Assembly (NCBI GenBank): GCA_013002375.1 | Contig: JABDJW010000016.1 | Coordinates: 1-24,207, forward strand | DNA length: 24,207 nt | Direction of reading: 5' to 3' | Source of the DNA: Acidimicrobiales bacterium | Lineage (GTDB): Bacteria; Actinomycetota; Acidimicrobiia; Acidimicrobiales; SHLQ01 | Shown: one piece after another, positions 15,203 through 22,362 of the stretch | Position numbering within the stretch: the stretch's first letter is position 1 | How the letters are laid out: every line of letters begins with the position of its first letter | Notes under the pieces: model-generated | What the model saw: only the letters and a program-made list of their open reading frames with translations | The model's database searches: none | Told to the model about the DNA's origin: nothing | Position numbers and translations under genes: made by a program

Positions 15203-16450
15203 TCAGTTCGAGACCTGGATCGGCACCCGGTGATAGCCCCGCACCGTGCTGGTGTGGACCCACTCGACCTCGGACTCGTCGACGTGCCAGTCGCCGAACC
15301 GATCGAGGGTCTGTTCCAGGGCGATTCGGCCTTCGAGCCGGGCCAACGCGGCGCCGATGCAGAAGTGCGCGCCGTACCCGAACGAGAGGTGCCGATCGAT
15401 CTTGCGGCGGACATCGAAGCGATCGGGATCGGGGAACTGACGAGGGTCGCGGTTGCCGCTGCCGTTGAGCAGCAACATCTTGGATCCGGCGGGGATCGTG
15501 GTGCCGTGCACGTCGACGTCGTGTTCGACCCAGCGGGCCTGGACCGGCGAGGGGGCCTCGTAGCGCAGGATCTCCTCGATCGCGCCCGGGATGAGCGAGC
15601 GGTCGGCCTGCAACAACGCCCGTTGCTCGGGATGGCGAGCAAGCAGCACCGCGGCCCAGCCGAGCATACGAGCCACCGTTTCGGCACCGGCCCCGGCGAT
15701 CAGCGCGGTGTAGGCGAGGATTTCTTCCGTGGTGAGCGGGCTGGTCGAGCCGTCGGCCCGTTCGAGTTCGTGGGTGGCCAGAATGGTGAGCATGTCGTCG
15801 GTCGGTTCGGCTCGACGCAGCTCGCACAGCGCGGGCACCTGATCGAAGACCGCGCTGCCGATGTTTCCGGCTTCGTCGATGACACTGCCCGGCGGACGGT
15901 TCGGGGAGGTCGCCAGCGCTCCGCCGGTTTCGCCTTCGTCCACATGGAGGTTGCTGTCCATCGAGTCGCGCAAGTCTTCGGCGAAGCCGGCCGGGAACCC
16001 CAGCAGGGCCAGGATGACGGTCGGCGGCAGGATGGCGCCGAACCGATCGACATAGTCGAAGCGGTCGACGCCGGCGAAGGGGTCGAGCAGCTCGTCGCAG
16101 ATCGCCGCGATGCGATCTTCGAGCCCGCCGATCGCCCGGGGGGTGAAGGCTCGGCTCACCAGCTTGCGCATGAGGGTGTGGTCCGGCGCGTCGCGGAAGA
16201 TGAACATCGGCATCGGGAACTCGCGCTCGGTCATCATCTCGAGGACGGTGCCGTGGCCCGATCGGTAGGTGTCGACGTCGAGCATGCCGGCCAGCACGTC
16301 GTCGTAGCGGCTCACCGCCCAGAAGTCGTGCTCGTCGTTCCGGTAGAGCGGGGCTTCGTCGCGCAGCCGGGCCCAGACCGCAGGGGCGTTGCGGTCGATG
16401 CCGTAGTCGTAGGGGTCGTAGTACAGCTCAGGCAGCTCGGTGGTAGCCAT
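15203..16450 (-). CDS. Cytochrome P450
   Basis: 415 residues, the usual size of soluble bacterial P450s. The I-helix oxygen-binding motif AGAGAETVAR lies at 252-261, the K-helix ExxR at 293-296 (EEILR), and the heme loop FGYGAHFCIGAALAR at 357-371 with ligand Cys364. PDHTLMRKLVSRAFTP is the C-helix region. It hydroxylates an unknown substrate and needs external ferredoxin and reductase partners, not in the window. The LDI-like gene starts 26 bp downstream on the same strand, so the pair is probably one transcript: oxidation of a terpenoid or branched alcohol with dehydration/isomerisation is a reasonable guess. The start is 62 bp from the divergent enoyl-CoA hydratase gene. Confidence 0.95.
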   Translation of the reverse strand: MATTELPELYYDPYDYGIDRNAPAVWARLRDEAPLYRNDEHDFWAVSRYDDVLAGMLDVDTYRSGHGTVLEMMTEREFPMPMFIFRDAPDHTLMRKLVSRAFTPRAIGGLEDRIAAICDELLDPFAGVDRFDYVDRFGAILPPTVILALLGFPAGFAEDLRDSMDSNLHVDEGETGGALATSPNRPPGSVIDEAGNIGSAVFDQVPALCELRRAEPTDDMLTILATHELERADGSTSPLTTEEILAYTALIAGAGAETVARMLGWAAVLLARHPEQRALLQADRSLIPGAIEEILRYEAPSPVQARWVEHDVDVHGTTIPAGSKMLLLNGSGNRDPRQFPDPDRFDVRRKIDRHLSFGYGAHFCIGAALARLEGRIALEQTLDRFGDWHVDESEVEWVHTSTVRGYHRVPIQVSN

Positions 16451-16499
16451 ACCGCTGTCTAGCCCTCGCGGCGTTTTCGACGCCAGTGACCGGGCCCCG

Positions 16500-16505
16500 T
16501 AGCGT
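16500..16505 (+). promoter_or_regulatory. -10 box (TAGCGT), probable leaderless start
   Basis: TAGCGT ends 7 nt before the ATG at 16513 of the enoyl-CoA hydratase gene, the same arrangement as at 3240 and 8223. No ribosome-binding site is present between it and the ATG. Confidence 0.4.
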
Positions 16506-16512
16506 CACGGGC

Positions 16513-17316
16513 ATGAGTGAATCCGAGGAGATCCTGGTCGACCAGGTTGACGACATCGCCACCGTCACCCTCAACCGACCGCAGGTGAAGAACGCAGTGC
16601 AGGCCGAGGGGTGGCTGGCCCTGAAGGCGGTCTTCGACGAGCTGAAATACGACCCGTCGGTGCGGGCGGTCGTGTTGACCGGCGCCGGCGGCGACTTCTG
16701 TTCCGGCGCCGATGTCAGCGCCATGGGCAACCGGGCTCGGAGCGGCGAATCCGGCCCGCCGCCGGCCGGTCTGCTGTCGATGCAGCAGGTGGGCGAGTGC
16801 ATCCTGGCGCTCCACGAGATGCCCAAACCGACCATCGCCAAAGTCGACGGAGTCGCAGCCGGTGCGGGCATGAACATGGCGTTGGGGTGCGACCTGATCG
16901 TCGCATCCGATCGGGCTCGATTCTCGGAGATCTTCGCCCGACGGGGGCTGTCGATCGACGGTGGCGGCTCCTGGCTTCTGCCCCGGCTGGTCGGGTTGCA
17001 CAAAGCCAAGGAGCTGGTGTTGCTGGCCGATGTCATCTCGGCCCAAGAGGCAGCAGATCTCGGGGTCGTGAATCGGGTGGTACCCGCCGACGACCTCGAT
17101 GGATTCGTCGCCGATTGGGCGGCGCGGCTGGCCGCCGGGCCACCGGTTGCGCTGAGCATGTCGAAGGCCATGTTGAACAACTCGTTCTCGCTCTCGATGG
17201 CCCAGGCCGTGCAGGACGAGGGTCGGGCTCAGACGGTGAACTTCGGCACCCACGACATCGTCGAGGCGGCGATGGCCTGGGTCGAGAAGCGCGCCGCCAA
17301 GTTCGAAGGGCGGTAA
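16513..17316 (+). CDS. Enoyl-CoA hydratase/isomerase family protein
   Basis: 267 residues from the ATG at 16513 (MSESEEILVDQVDDIATVTLNRP); the frame is open 27 nt further upstream, but the leaderless -10 box supports this start. Oxyanion-hole blocks are GAGGDFCSGADVSAMG and DGVAAGAGMNMALGCDLIVAS. The catalytic loop reads FSEIFARRGLSIDGGGSWLLPRLVG, where Asp occupies the position of the second hydratase Glu, a pattern common in the PaaG-like isomerase branch. The protein acts on CoA thioesters in beta-oxidation-like breakdown. It diverges from the P450/LDI-like operon, so a shared degradation pathway is possible but unproven. Confidence 0.93.
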   Translation: MSESEEILVDQVDDIATVTLNRPQVKNAVQAEGWLALKAVFDELKYDPSVRAVVLTGAGGDFCSGADVSAMGNRARSGESGPPPAGLLSMQQVGECILALHEMPKPTIAKVDGVAAGAGMNMALGCDLIVASDRARFSEIFARRGLSIDGGGSWLLPRLVGLHKAKELVLLADVISAQEAADLGVVNRVVPADDLDGFVADWAARLAAGPPVALSMSKAMLNNSFSLSMAQAVQDEGRAQTVNFGTHDIVEAAMAWVEKRAAKFEGR

Positions 17317-17340
17317 GGATGGCTGACGAGCCGGTGCCGA

Positions 17341-17838
17341 TCACCCGTTGACCGTTGCCGAGCGGGCCCCGTCGTCTGCGGGTGAGCGGCGGATCCGCCA
17401 GAGCACCGCCGCACCGACAACGCCGATCACCGACATGGCGCCGGCGAACGCGACCTGGGGCCAGGTCCAACGGGCGTCATGGCCGGCCCGTTGGCCCGGT
17501 CGCACGTCGAAATCCTTCCACGGCCCGAAACGACCTGCGACGAACACCGCGACCCGGCCGGCGTGCAGCAGCGTGGCGGCCGTCCCGACCCGCATCGCAG
17601 CCTGGCCATCGTGGGGGTCGCCGGTCCGCCACCAGCGGGCCGCCTTGGCCATGGTGGTGGCGTCGATGATCATCTCGACCACGGTCAGCCCGATGACCCA
17701 CCGTTTGAGCACGGTCGCGGCGCCGACGATGAGTGCGATGGTGCGGTAGAGGAGAACTCCGGCGCCGGCGATGAGTAGCCCCGGGCCGAGGCGACCCTCG
17801 CCGTTGAACTCGACCGCTCGAACGTCGTCCGCCGGCAT
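17341..17838 (-). CDS. Hypothetical multi-pass membrane protein
   Basis: 165 residues with about four hydrophobic segments at roughly 17-41, 44-64, 82-101 and 125-146, separated by short loops rich in Arg and Asp. No recognisable catalytic motif is present; a short polar C-terminal tail follows the last segment. The ATG follows the serpin stop after a single nucleotide (TGA-G-ATG), so translation is almost certainly coupled to the serpin gene. I do not recognise the family. Context suggests a membrane partner of the surface serpin, but a chance operon partner is equally possible. Confidence 0.65.
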   Translation of the reverse strand: MPADDVRAVEFNGEGRLGPGLLIAGAGVLLYRTIALIVGAATVLKRWVIGLTVVEMIIDATTMAKAARWWRTGDPHDGQAAMRVGTAATLLHAGRVAVFVAGRFGPWKDFDVRPGQRAGHDARWTWPQVAFAGAMSVIGVVGAAVLWRIRRSPADDGARSATVNG

Positions 17839-17839
17839 C

Positions 17840-19219
17840 TCAGCTGTCCACCAGGTTGGTCACCTGGCCCATGAACACCGGTTCGCCGGTGGCGTCGTGC
17901 TGGATCACGAACAGGAACGGGCGATCGATCGTGAGCGTGACCGGTTCGGGTGCGGACTCGAGCCCGACCACGATTGCCGTCGCCGCGGCGGCCTCGGTTC
18001 CCTCCTCGTCGACCGACACGAAGGCCTGATGCAGCGCGTCCTGCACGAACAGAATCTGCTCGGGCGTGATGCCGGTGAGGTCGGCGCCATCGGGCCCGGG
18101 CTCGAGAAACGCCCGCTGCATCCCCAACTCCTGCAGTAGCGGTTTGAGCCCCAGGGCGGTGCGGAACTCGAACGTGGGCATCGCCAGCTGCACTTGGGCC
18201 CGACCCAGGTCGGCGCGAATCCGGTCGAGTTCGTCCGCATCCAGCGAGGCCTGTACGTCCGCGAAGCTCCCTTCGTCAGGCACGATCACCAGCATCGATG
18301 TCGTGCCGCCGGCGTAGGCGAGGCGTACGGCGTCAAAGCCGTCGCCGTCGACGTACCCGGTCGTGATCGAGCCGTTCATCGTCTCGACCGGGCCGCCGGC
18401 GCCGTCGAGGTCGGTGAACGACGCCTGTGTGGTGTTGGTCGGGTCGAAGGTCTCCATCCAGTTGGCCTTGAAGTACACCGCGTTCACCAGCACCAACCGG
18501 GTGAGGGTGGTGATGACACCTTCGGGAATCAGGTCGACGATGCGATCCTCGGTCTGGCCTTCGACCCAATCATTGATCAGCATCCGGGCCGGCTCGGGCT
18601 CGGTGGCGTAGTCCACGACGCCGAACTCAGCGCCATAGGAGCGGGCGAGAAGCTCGAGGTACTCGTCGGAGAACGGAAAGCCCTGCTGGCCGAAGAGCTG
18701 GTTGGCGGCCCGCAGCGTGAAGGACTCGGCCTCGCCCTCGGGAGGCGGTGTGCCCGGCTCCAAGACCGCAGCATCGAGCGCGCCGCGGGCCCGATGGTAG
18801 GCCTCGCCCATCGTGGTCGCGCCGAGGACCGATGCGATCTCCTCCTGGGTTGCGCCGCGGGCGCCGGGCAGCAGCATGCCCAGGGCGGTAGCGACGCTGT
18901 AGGGCGACAGAAAGACGTTGTCGCCCTCGGTGCCGGCCTTGCGCAGCAACTCGAAGCCGAGGTCGGCGTCGCCGGCCACCACGGCCGCGACGTCCGCGCT
19001 CGGCACCGAGGAGGGGTCCTCCCGGTCCACATCGGCGCTGATGAACTCCAGGCCATCACCAGCCGGCGGCACGACCGATGTCGTGGTCTGCGGACCCGAT
19101 GTCGGTGAGGTCTCGTCGCCATCGTCGGAGGAGCACGCGGCTGCCACGACCATGAGCACGGTGAGAACCGCCATGAGACGCGTTGCCCATGACGTCGGTC
19201 GGGTTTCGGAAATCGGCAT
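17840..19219 (-). CDS. Serpin-family protease inhibitor lipoprotein
   Basis: 459 residues from the ATG at 19217-19219, chosen because it places MPISETRPTSW before a signal segment ending VVAAAC, a lipobox with Cys29. A Ser/Thr-rich linker follows, then a full serpin domain: NVFLSPYSVATALGMLLPGARG, LVLVNAVYFKANWMETFD, and the C-terminal DRPFLFVIQHDATGEPVFMG. The hinge of the reactive loop is EEGTEAAAATA, the small-residue pattern needed for loop insertion, so it should be inhibitory. Counting from the hinge, P1 would be Glu and P1' Ser (GLES). It is likely anchored outside the membrane, protecting the cell from serine or cysteine proteases. Confidence 0.93.
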   Translation of the reverse strand: MPISETRPTSWATRLMAVLTVLMVVAAACSSDDGDETSPTSGPQTTTSVVPPAGDGLEFISADVDREDPSSVPSADVAAVVAGDADLGFELLRKAGTEGDNVFLSPYSVATALGMLLPGARGATQEEIASVLGATTMGEAYHRARGALDAAVLEPGTPPPEGEAESFTLRAANQLFGQQGFPFSDEYLELLARSYGAEFGVVDYATEPEPARMLINDWVEGQTEDRIVDLIPEGVITTLTRLVLVNAVYFKANWMETFDPTNTTQASFTDLDGAGGPVETMNGSITTGYVDGDGFDAVRLAYAGGTTSMLVIVPDEGSFADVQASLDADELDRIRADLGRAQVQLAMPTFEFRTALGLKPLLQELGMQRAFLEPGPDGADLTGITPEQILFVQDALHQAFVSVDEEGTEAAAATAIVVGLESAPEPVTLTIDRPFLFVIQHDATGEPVFMGQVTNLVDS

Positions 19220-19290
19220 GGGTCGACCTTGCCCATACCGGATGACCACCACCAGAGTCCGAGGTCACACCGGCCTGGAGCAGCCACCGA

Positions 19291-19321
19291 AGATCACCAT
19301 CCGGCACGGTCGAGGTGATCT
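19291..19321. repeat. Inverted repeat between the sulfatase and serpin genes
   Basis: AGATCACC (19291-19298) and GGTGATCT (19314-19321) are perfect 8-bp arms around 15 nt that hold a nested CCG-gca-CGG. It is 58 nt after the sulfatase stop and 72 nt before the serpin start, so it may be a terminator (no T tract) or an operator for the serpin gene. Confidence 0.5.
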
Positions 19322-19378
19322 GTTGATGTGGTGGTGATGGAGGCGCGGGATTGGCCATGATGTGGCGGTCGAACTCGC

Positions 19379-20851
19379 TTACCCCGTATTGGCGGTGTGG
19401 CGGTCGGTCAACACGTCGGCCCAGTTGCCACGACCGGTTTCGCGCAGCCGTTCGAGGTAGCCGTCGAGGTGGCCGCGACAGTGGTAGGGGCCGCCCTCTT
19501 CGAGCACGATGTCCATCGGGTCGCGTTGGTCGCCGAGCGCGATCGCCAGTTGCTCGTCGATCCAGGTGTCGAGTCGACCCGATGCCTCGTTGGTCAACGC
19601 CGGATCGTCGGCCGCGATGTCGTGCATCTCATGGGGGTCGTCGGCGATGTTGAACAACATCTCCGGCTGCCAGTGGGCGTGGTACCCGTCGTGGGCGGTG
19701 CGGAGATAGAGGTGGTCGCCGAACCGGACGCCTCGCTGGCAGGCCCACGCTCCTTGCGACAGGAACAGCGCGTCGCGGCCTGACTCGGAGCCATCCCGAA
19801 GCGCCGGACCCGCGCTCTCGCCGCTCCACCATCCCGCCGGCACGGCGATACCGGCCAAGTCGACGACGGTGGCGCCGATGTCGAGGTGGTAGTGCAGGCC
19901 CTCGTAGACCCGAGGCTCGAGGCCGGGCCACCGCAGGATCGACGGGATGTGGCACGTGGCTTCATCGGCCGCTTGGTGGTCGGCGTAGACCCCGAGCTCG
20001 CCGAAGGCTTCACCGTGGTCACTGCTGATCAAGATCGCAGTGTCGTCGAGCACGCCGAGGTCGCTGAGCTTGTTCACCACGGCGCCAACGGCGTCGTCGG
20101 CGTACTTGATGCCCACGTCGTAGCCGTCGAAGATGCCTTTCACCGCATCCATCGAGTCGGCGTTCCACGGCTGGCGAGGCGGGGGGTGGCCCCACTCGTC
20201 GGGCGTGTACCCCCACGGCTCTTGGGCCGAGTGGGGCCCGGCCAGGCCCCAGTTGTGTTGGCGGACCTCTTCGGTGTGCCAGCTCGGCACGGGATCGCCC
20301 TCGAAGGGGTTCCCGTACTCGTCAGGGGTGTTGTAGGGCGTGTGCGGATCCCAGAGGTGGAGGTGCAGGAACCAGTTGTCGTTCGCGCCGCTTCGATCGA
20401 GCCAGTCGAGCGCGCCGGGCAACACCTCGTCGGCCCGCTCGCCGCCGAAACCGCGCATGAGGTTCATGGCCTCCATCACGCCGTGGTTCCACCACGAAGC
20501 CGAGTGGCGGAACGGGAAGCTCGAAATCGACGCGGTGTGCCAGCCGGCCCAGTAGAACTTGCTGGCCCAGGCGTTGCTGGCGATCTTGCCGATGAAGTGG
20601 CGTTTGGGGCCCTCGGCCCGCAGGTCGGCGGCCAATCCGCCGTGGTTCACGACCCCGTTGCGGATGCCGAACAAACCGGTGGCCAGTGCGGTTCGCGACG
20701 GCAGGCAGGGGACGTCGGAGGCATAGACGTTCTCGAAGCGGATGCCTTCGGCCGCGATGGCGTCGATGTTCGGAGAGGTGTCGCGGTGGTAGCCGTAACA
20801 GCCGAGGTGATCGGCCCGCAGGGTGTCGATGTCGATGTAGAGGAATCTCAC
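19379..20851 (-). CDS. Sulfatase (formylglycine-dependent, type I)
   Basis: 490 residues from a GTG at 20849-20851, preceded by AAGGA 6 nt upstream. The frame is open further upstream but there encodes an ABC-protein remnant and then antisense sequence. D7 and D9 in YIDIDTLRADHLGCYGY are metal ligands. The sulfatase signature is C49-LPSR (DVPCLPSRTALATGLFG), where Cys is converted to formylglycine. ISSDHGEAFGE gives the distal Asp-His metal ligands. No signal peptide is seen, so the enzyme is probably cytoplasmic, cleaving sulfate esters of small molecules taken up by the cell. A separate formylglycine-generating enzyme would be required and is not in the window. Confidence 0.93.
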   Translation of the reverse strand: MRFLYIDIDTLRADHLGCYGYHRDTSPNIDAIAAEGIRFENVYASDVPCLPSRTALATGLFGIRNGVVNHGGLAADLRAEGPKRHFIGKIASNAWASKFYWAGWHTASISSFPFRHSASWWNHGVMEAMNLMRGFGGERADEVLPGALDWLDRSGANDNWFLHLHLWDPHTPYNTPDEYGNPFEGDPVPSWHTEEVRQHNWGLAGPHSAQEPWGYTPDEWGHPPPRQPWNADSMDAVKGIFDGYDVGIKYADDAVGAVVNKLSDLGVLDDTAILISSDHGEAFGELGVYADHQAADEATCHIPSILRWPGLEPRVYEGLHYHLDIGATVVDLAGIAVPAGWWSGESAGPALRDGSESGRDALFLSQGAWACQRGVRFGDHLYLRTAHDGYHAHWQPEMLFNIADDPHEMHDIAADDPALTNEASGRLDTWIDEQLAIALGDQRDPMDIVLEEGGPYHCRGHLDGYLERLRETGRGNWADVLTDRHTANTG

Positions 20852-21016
20852 GTTGTGTCCTTCGCTGCGCACCGTCTCGGGTTCGCCCTCGGCGATGATG
20901 GCTCCGCGTTCGAGACAGTACACACGGTCGCTGATCGACATGATGAGCGGCATGTCGTGTTCGATGATGAGCACCGATGCATCGAGCTCGGGGCGGATGC
21001 CTCGCAGGAGCGCTAA
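20852..21016 (-). pseudogene. C-terminal remnant of an ABC transporter ATPase
   Basis: In the same frame as, and running directly into, the sulfatase start, about 55 codons read LALLRGIRPELD, then ASVLIIEHDMPLIMSISDRV, YCLERGAIIAEGEP and ETVRSEG. This is the switch-histidine (EHD) and C-terminal region of LivG/LivF- or exporter-type ABC ATPases. Walker A, the ABC signature, Walker B and the final tail are missing. It cannot be functional as an ATPase. The sulfatase uses the remnant's last codons as its ribosome site, so the sulfatase was probably joined to a decayed ABC gene by recombination. Confidence 0.75.
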
Positions 21017-21047
21017 TGGCCGGGCTGTAGCGCCTGATTGACAGCCC
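21010..21047. repeat. Two overlapping inverted repeats at the ABC-remnant border
   Basis: GCGCTA (21010-21015) pairs with TAGCGC (21028-21033), and GGGCTGT (21022-21028) pairs with ACAGCCC (21041-21047); both pairs are perfect. They lie where similarity to ABC ATPases ends and 38 bp before the acyltransferase start. TTGACA (21038-21043) within it matches a -35 box, but no good -10 follows. Possible operator or recombination scar. Confidence 0.4.
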
Positions 21048-21084
21048 AACGGACGAACGCGAAAGTTCGGGTCCGGGAGAGGCG

Positions 21085-21972
21085 ATGGGCGACACGGCTG
21101 ACGAGACCAACGATGTCGACTGGGCCGAGCTCGACCGACGTGACCCCGCGCTGGTCGAGGCGATGCTGAAGGCCGTGCGCGTCGGGTTGCGCTACTTCGA
21201 CCCCGAGGTGCAGCATTTCGAGCGCTTACCCGAGGAAGGCCCGTTCCTGATCGTCGGCAACCACTCGGGCGGCATGCTGATGCCCGACTATTGGGCCTTT
21301 CTCGACCGGTGGGTCCGCGATCGGGGCGCCGAGGCGCCGCTGTACGCGCTGGGCTTCGACCTGCTGTTCGCAGTTCCGGCCGCGGCATCGCTGCTTCACC
21401 GGGTGGGCAGCGTGCCGGCCAACCGAGCCAACGCCAGTGCCCTTCTCGACCGGGGTCACCCCGTGCTGGTCTACCCCGGCGGCGACCAGGACGACTATCG
21501 TCCATGGACGAAGCGACACGAGATCGAGCTCTACGGACGCACCGGGTTCGTGAAGCTCGCCTTGCGCCATCAGGTGCCCGTCGTCCCCTTGGTCTCGCAC
21601 GGCAGCCACGACGCGATCATCGTCGTGACCCGCGGCGATCAAATCGCCGATGCACTGCGGCTCGACCGGCTGCGGATCGGGGTCTTCCCGATCGTGCTCG
21701 GGCCGTTGGGGCTCTCACCGGTGTCGCTCGCGATCCCGCCGTTCCCGGCCAAGGTGACGAGTCGGGTGTGCGAGCCCATCGATTGGTCCGCGCTCGGACC
21801 CGATGCCGCCGACGACCCCGAGGTCGTCAGCCGGTGCTACGACGAGATCCACGATCGCATGCAGGAAACGCTGGACGATCTCGTCCGTGAGGTTCCGCAT
21901 CCGGTGCGAACGAGAATCGGCAATGCGTTGGGGCTCGACCGCCTCGGCCGGCTCAACGAGCGGGGCGGTTGA
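21085..21972 (+). CDS. Lysophospholipid/glycerolipid acyltransferase family protein (PlsC-like)
   Basis: 295 residues with GGAGAGG directly upstream of the ATG. The acyltransferase block is GPFLIVGNHSGGMLMPDYW, where the NHSGG...PD arrangement is the MGAT/DGAT-like form with a longer His-to-Asp gap than classical HX4D. The second block is VLVYPGGDQDDYRPW, and the third is VPVVPLVSHGSHD. These enzymes transfer acyl chains from acyl-CoA to lysophosphatidic acid or other glycerolipids at the inner membrane face; the acceptor is unknown. It is flanked on both sides by gene remnants (ABC ATPase and deacetylase C-termini), so this gene sits in a rearranged spot. Confidence 0.88.
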   Translation: MGDTADETNDVDWAELDRRDPALVEAMLKAVRVGLRYFDPEVQHFERLPEEGPFLIVGNHSGGMLMPDYWAFLDRWVRDRGAEAPLYALGFDLLFAVPAAASLLHRVGSVPANRANASALLDRGHPVLVYPGGDQDDYRPWTKRHEIELYGRTGFVKLALRHQVPVVPLVSHGSHDAIIVVTRGDQIADALRLDRLRIGVFPIVLGPLGLSPVSLAIPPFPAKVTSRVCEPIDWSALGPDAADDPEVVSRCYDEIHDRMQETLDDLVREVPHPVRTRIGNALGLDRLGRLNERGG

Positions 21973-22071
21973 TCGTCGACGGTGTATTGCATCGAGGGCG
22001 GCTACGCCGGGGCCGAGATCGGTACCAACACCGTCAACGACCTCGTCGAACGTTGCGACGGCGCGGGGTGA
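21973..22071 (+). pseudogene. C-terminal remnant of a histone-deacetylase/acetylpolyamine-amidohydrolase-like gene
   Basis: Immediately after the acyltransferase stop, in the same frame, about 32 codons run to a TGA at 22069-22071. The core VYCIEGGYAGAEIGTNTVND continues LVERCDGAG. The EGGY-x(4)-(I/L)G-x-N-x(3)-L pattern is the end of class II deacetylase-family proteins (Acuc/AphA type), where EGGY supplies a conserved active-site loop. Everything upstream of it is missing. The 3' end overlaps the tail of the RRM gene on the other strand. The identification rests on a short stretch and is moderate. Confidence 0.5.
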
Positions 22072-22339
22072 ACTCTCCCGATTCCGAGCGGGCGTGGTTC
22101 TTCTTGCTGGCCTTCTTCACTCGAATGCGGGCACCGTGGAAGTCGGTGGCGTTGAGGTGAGAAATGGCGGCCTTGGCGTCGCGGTCATCGGCCATCTCGA
22201 CGAAGCCGAAGCCCTTCGAGCGGCCGGTTTCTGCATCGAGCACGATGTTGCAGGCGGTTACCCGTCCGAAGTCCTCGAACAGGTCGCGGATGTGGGCCTC
22301 GGTCGTGGTGCGGGCCAGATTGCGGACGAGCAGCTTCAT
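22034..22339 (-). CDS. Single-RRM RNA-binding protein
   Basis: 101 residues from the ATG at 22337-22339. RNP2 is LLVRNL (3-8) and RNP1 is KGFGFVEM (42-49), with the full beta-alpha-beta-beta-alpha-beta RRM spanning residues 1-75. The tail (75-101) is basic, rich in Lys and Arg (KKASKKNHARSESG, PRRRNVRRGR). Such small RRM proteins bind single-stranded RNA and in cyanobacteria are often cold-induced; the targets here are unknown. It starts 23 bp after the stop of the methyltransferase gene on the same strand and may share its transcript. The tail overlaps the deacetylase remnant in antisense, so part of the C-terminus may be newly acquired sequence. Confidence 0.9.
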   Translation of the reverse strand: MKLLVRNLARTTTEAHIRDLFEDFGRVTACNIVLDAETGRSKGFGFVEMADDRDAKAAISHLNATDFHGARIRVKKASKKNHARSESGEFTPRRRNVRRGR

Positions 22340-22362
22340 CCATCCAGTGTGCCCGCGTCGCG

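Noticed and set aside
14214..15233. Long plus-strand ORF of 339 codons opposite the LDI-like gene
   Set aside because: It has no recognisable family features and is rich in the Val/Gly/Arg-type composition of antisense frames in GC-rich DNA; the minus-strand reading is clearly the conserved one.
20852..21505. Extended sulfatase ORF of 708 codons
   Set aside because: The upstream part is first an ABC remnant and then antisense to the acyltransferase; the GTG at 20851 has a good ribosome site.
21970..21972. Third possible recoded TGA at the end of the acyltransferase
   Set aside because: The sequence after it resembles a deacetylase C-terminus, not an acyltransferase continuation, the acyltransferase is already full length, and no SECIS-like hairpin with a suitable loop was noticed.
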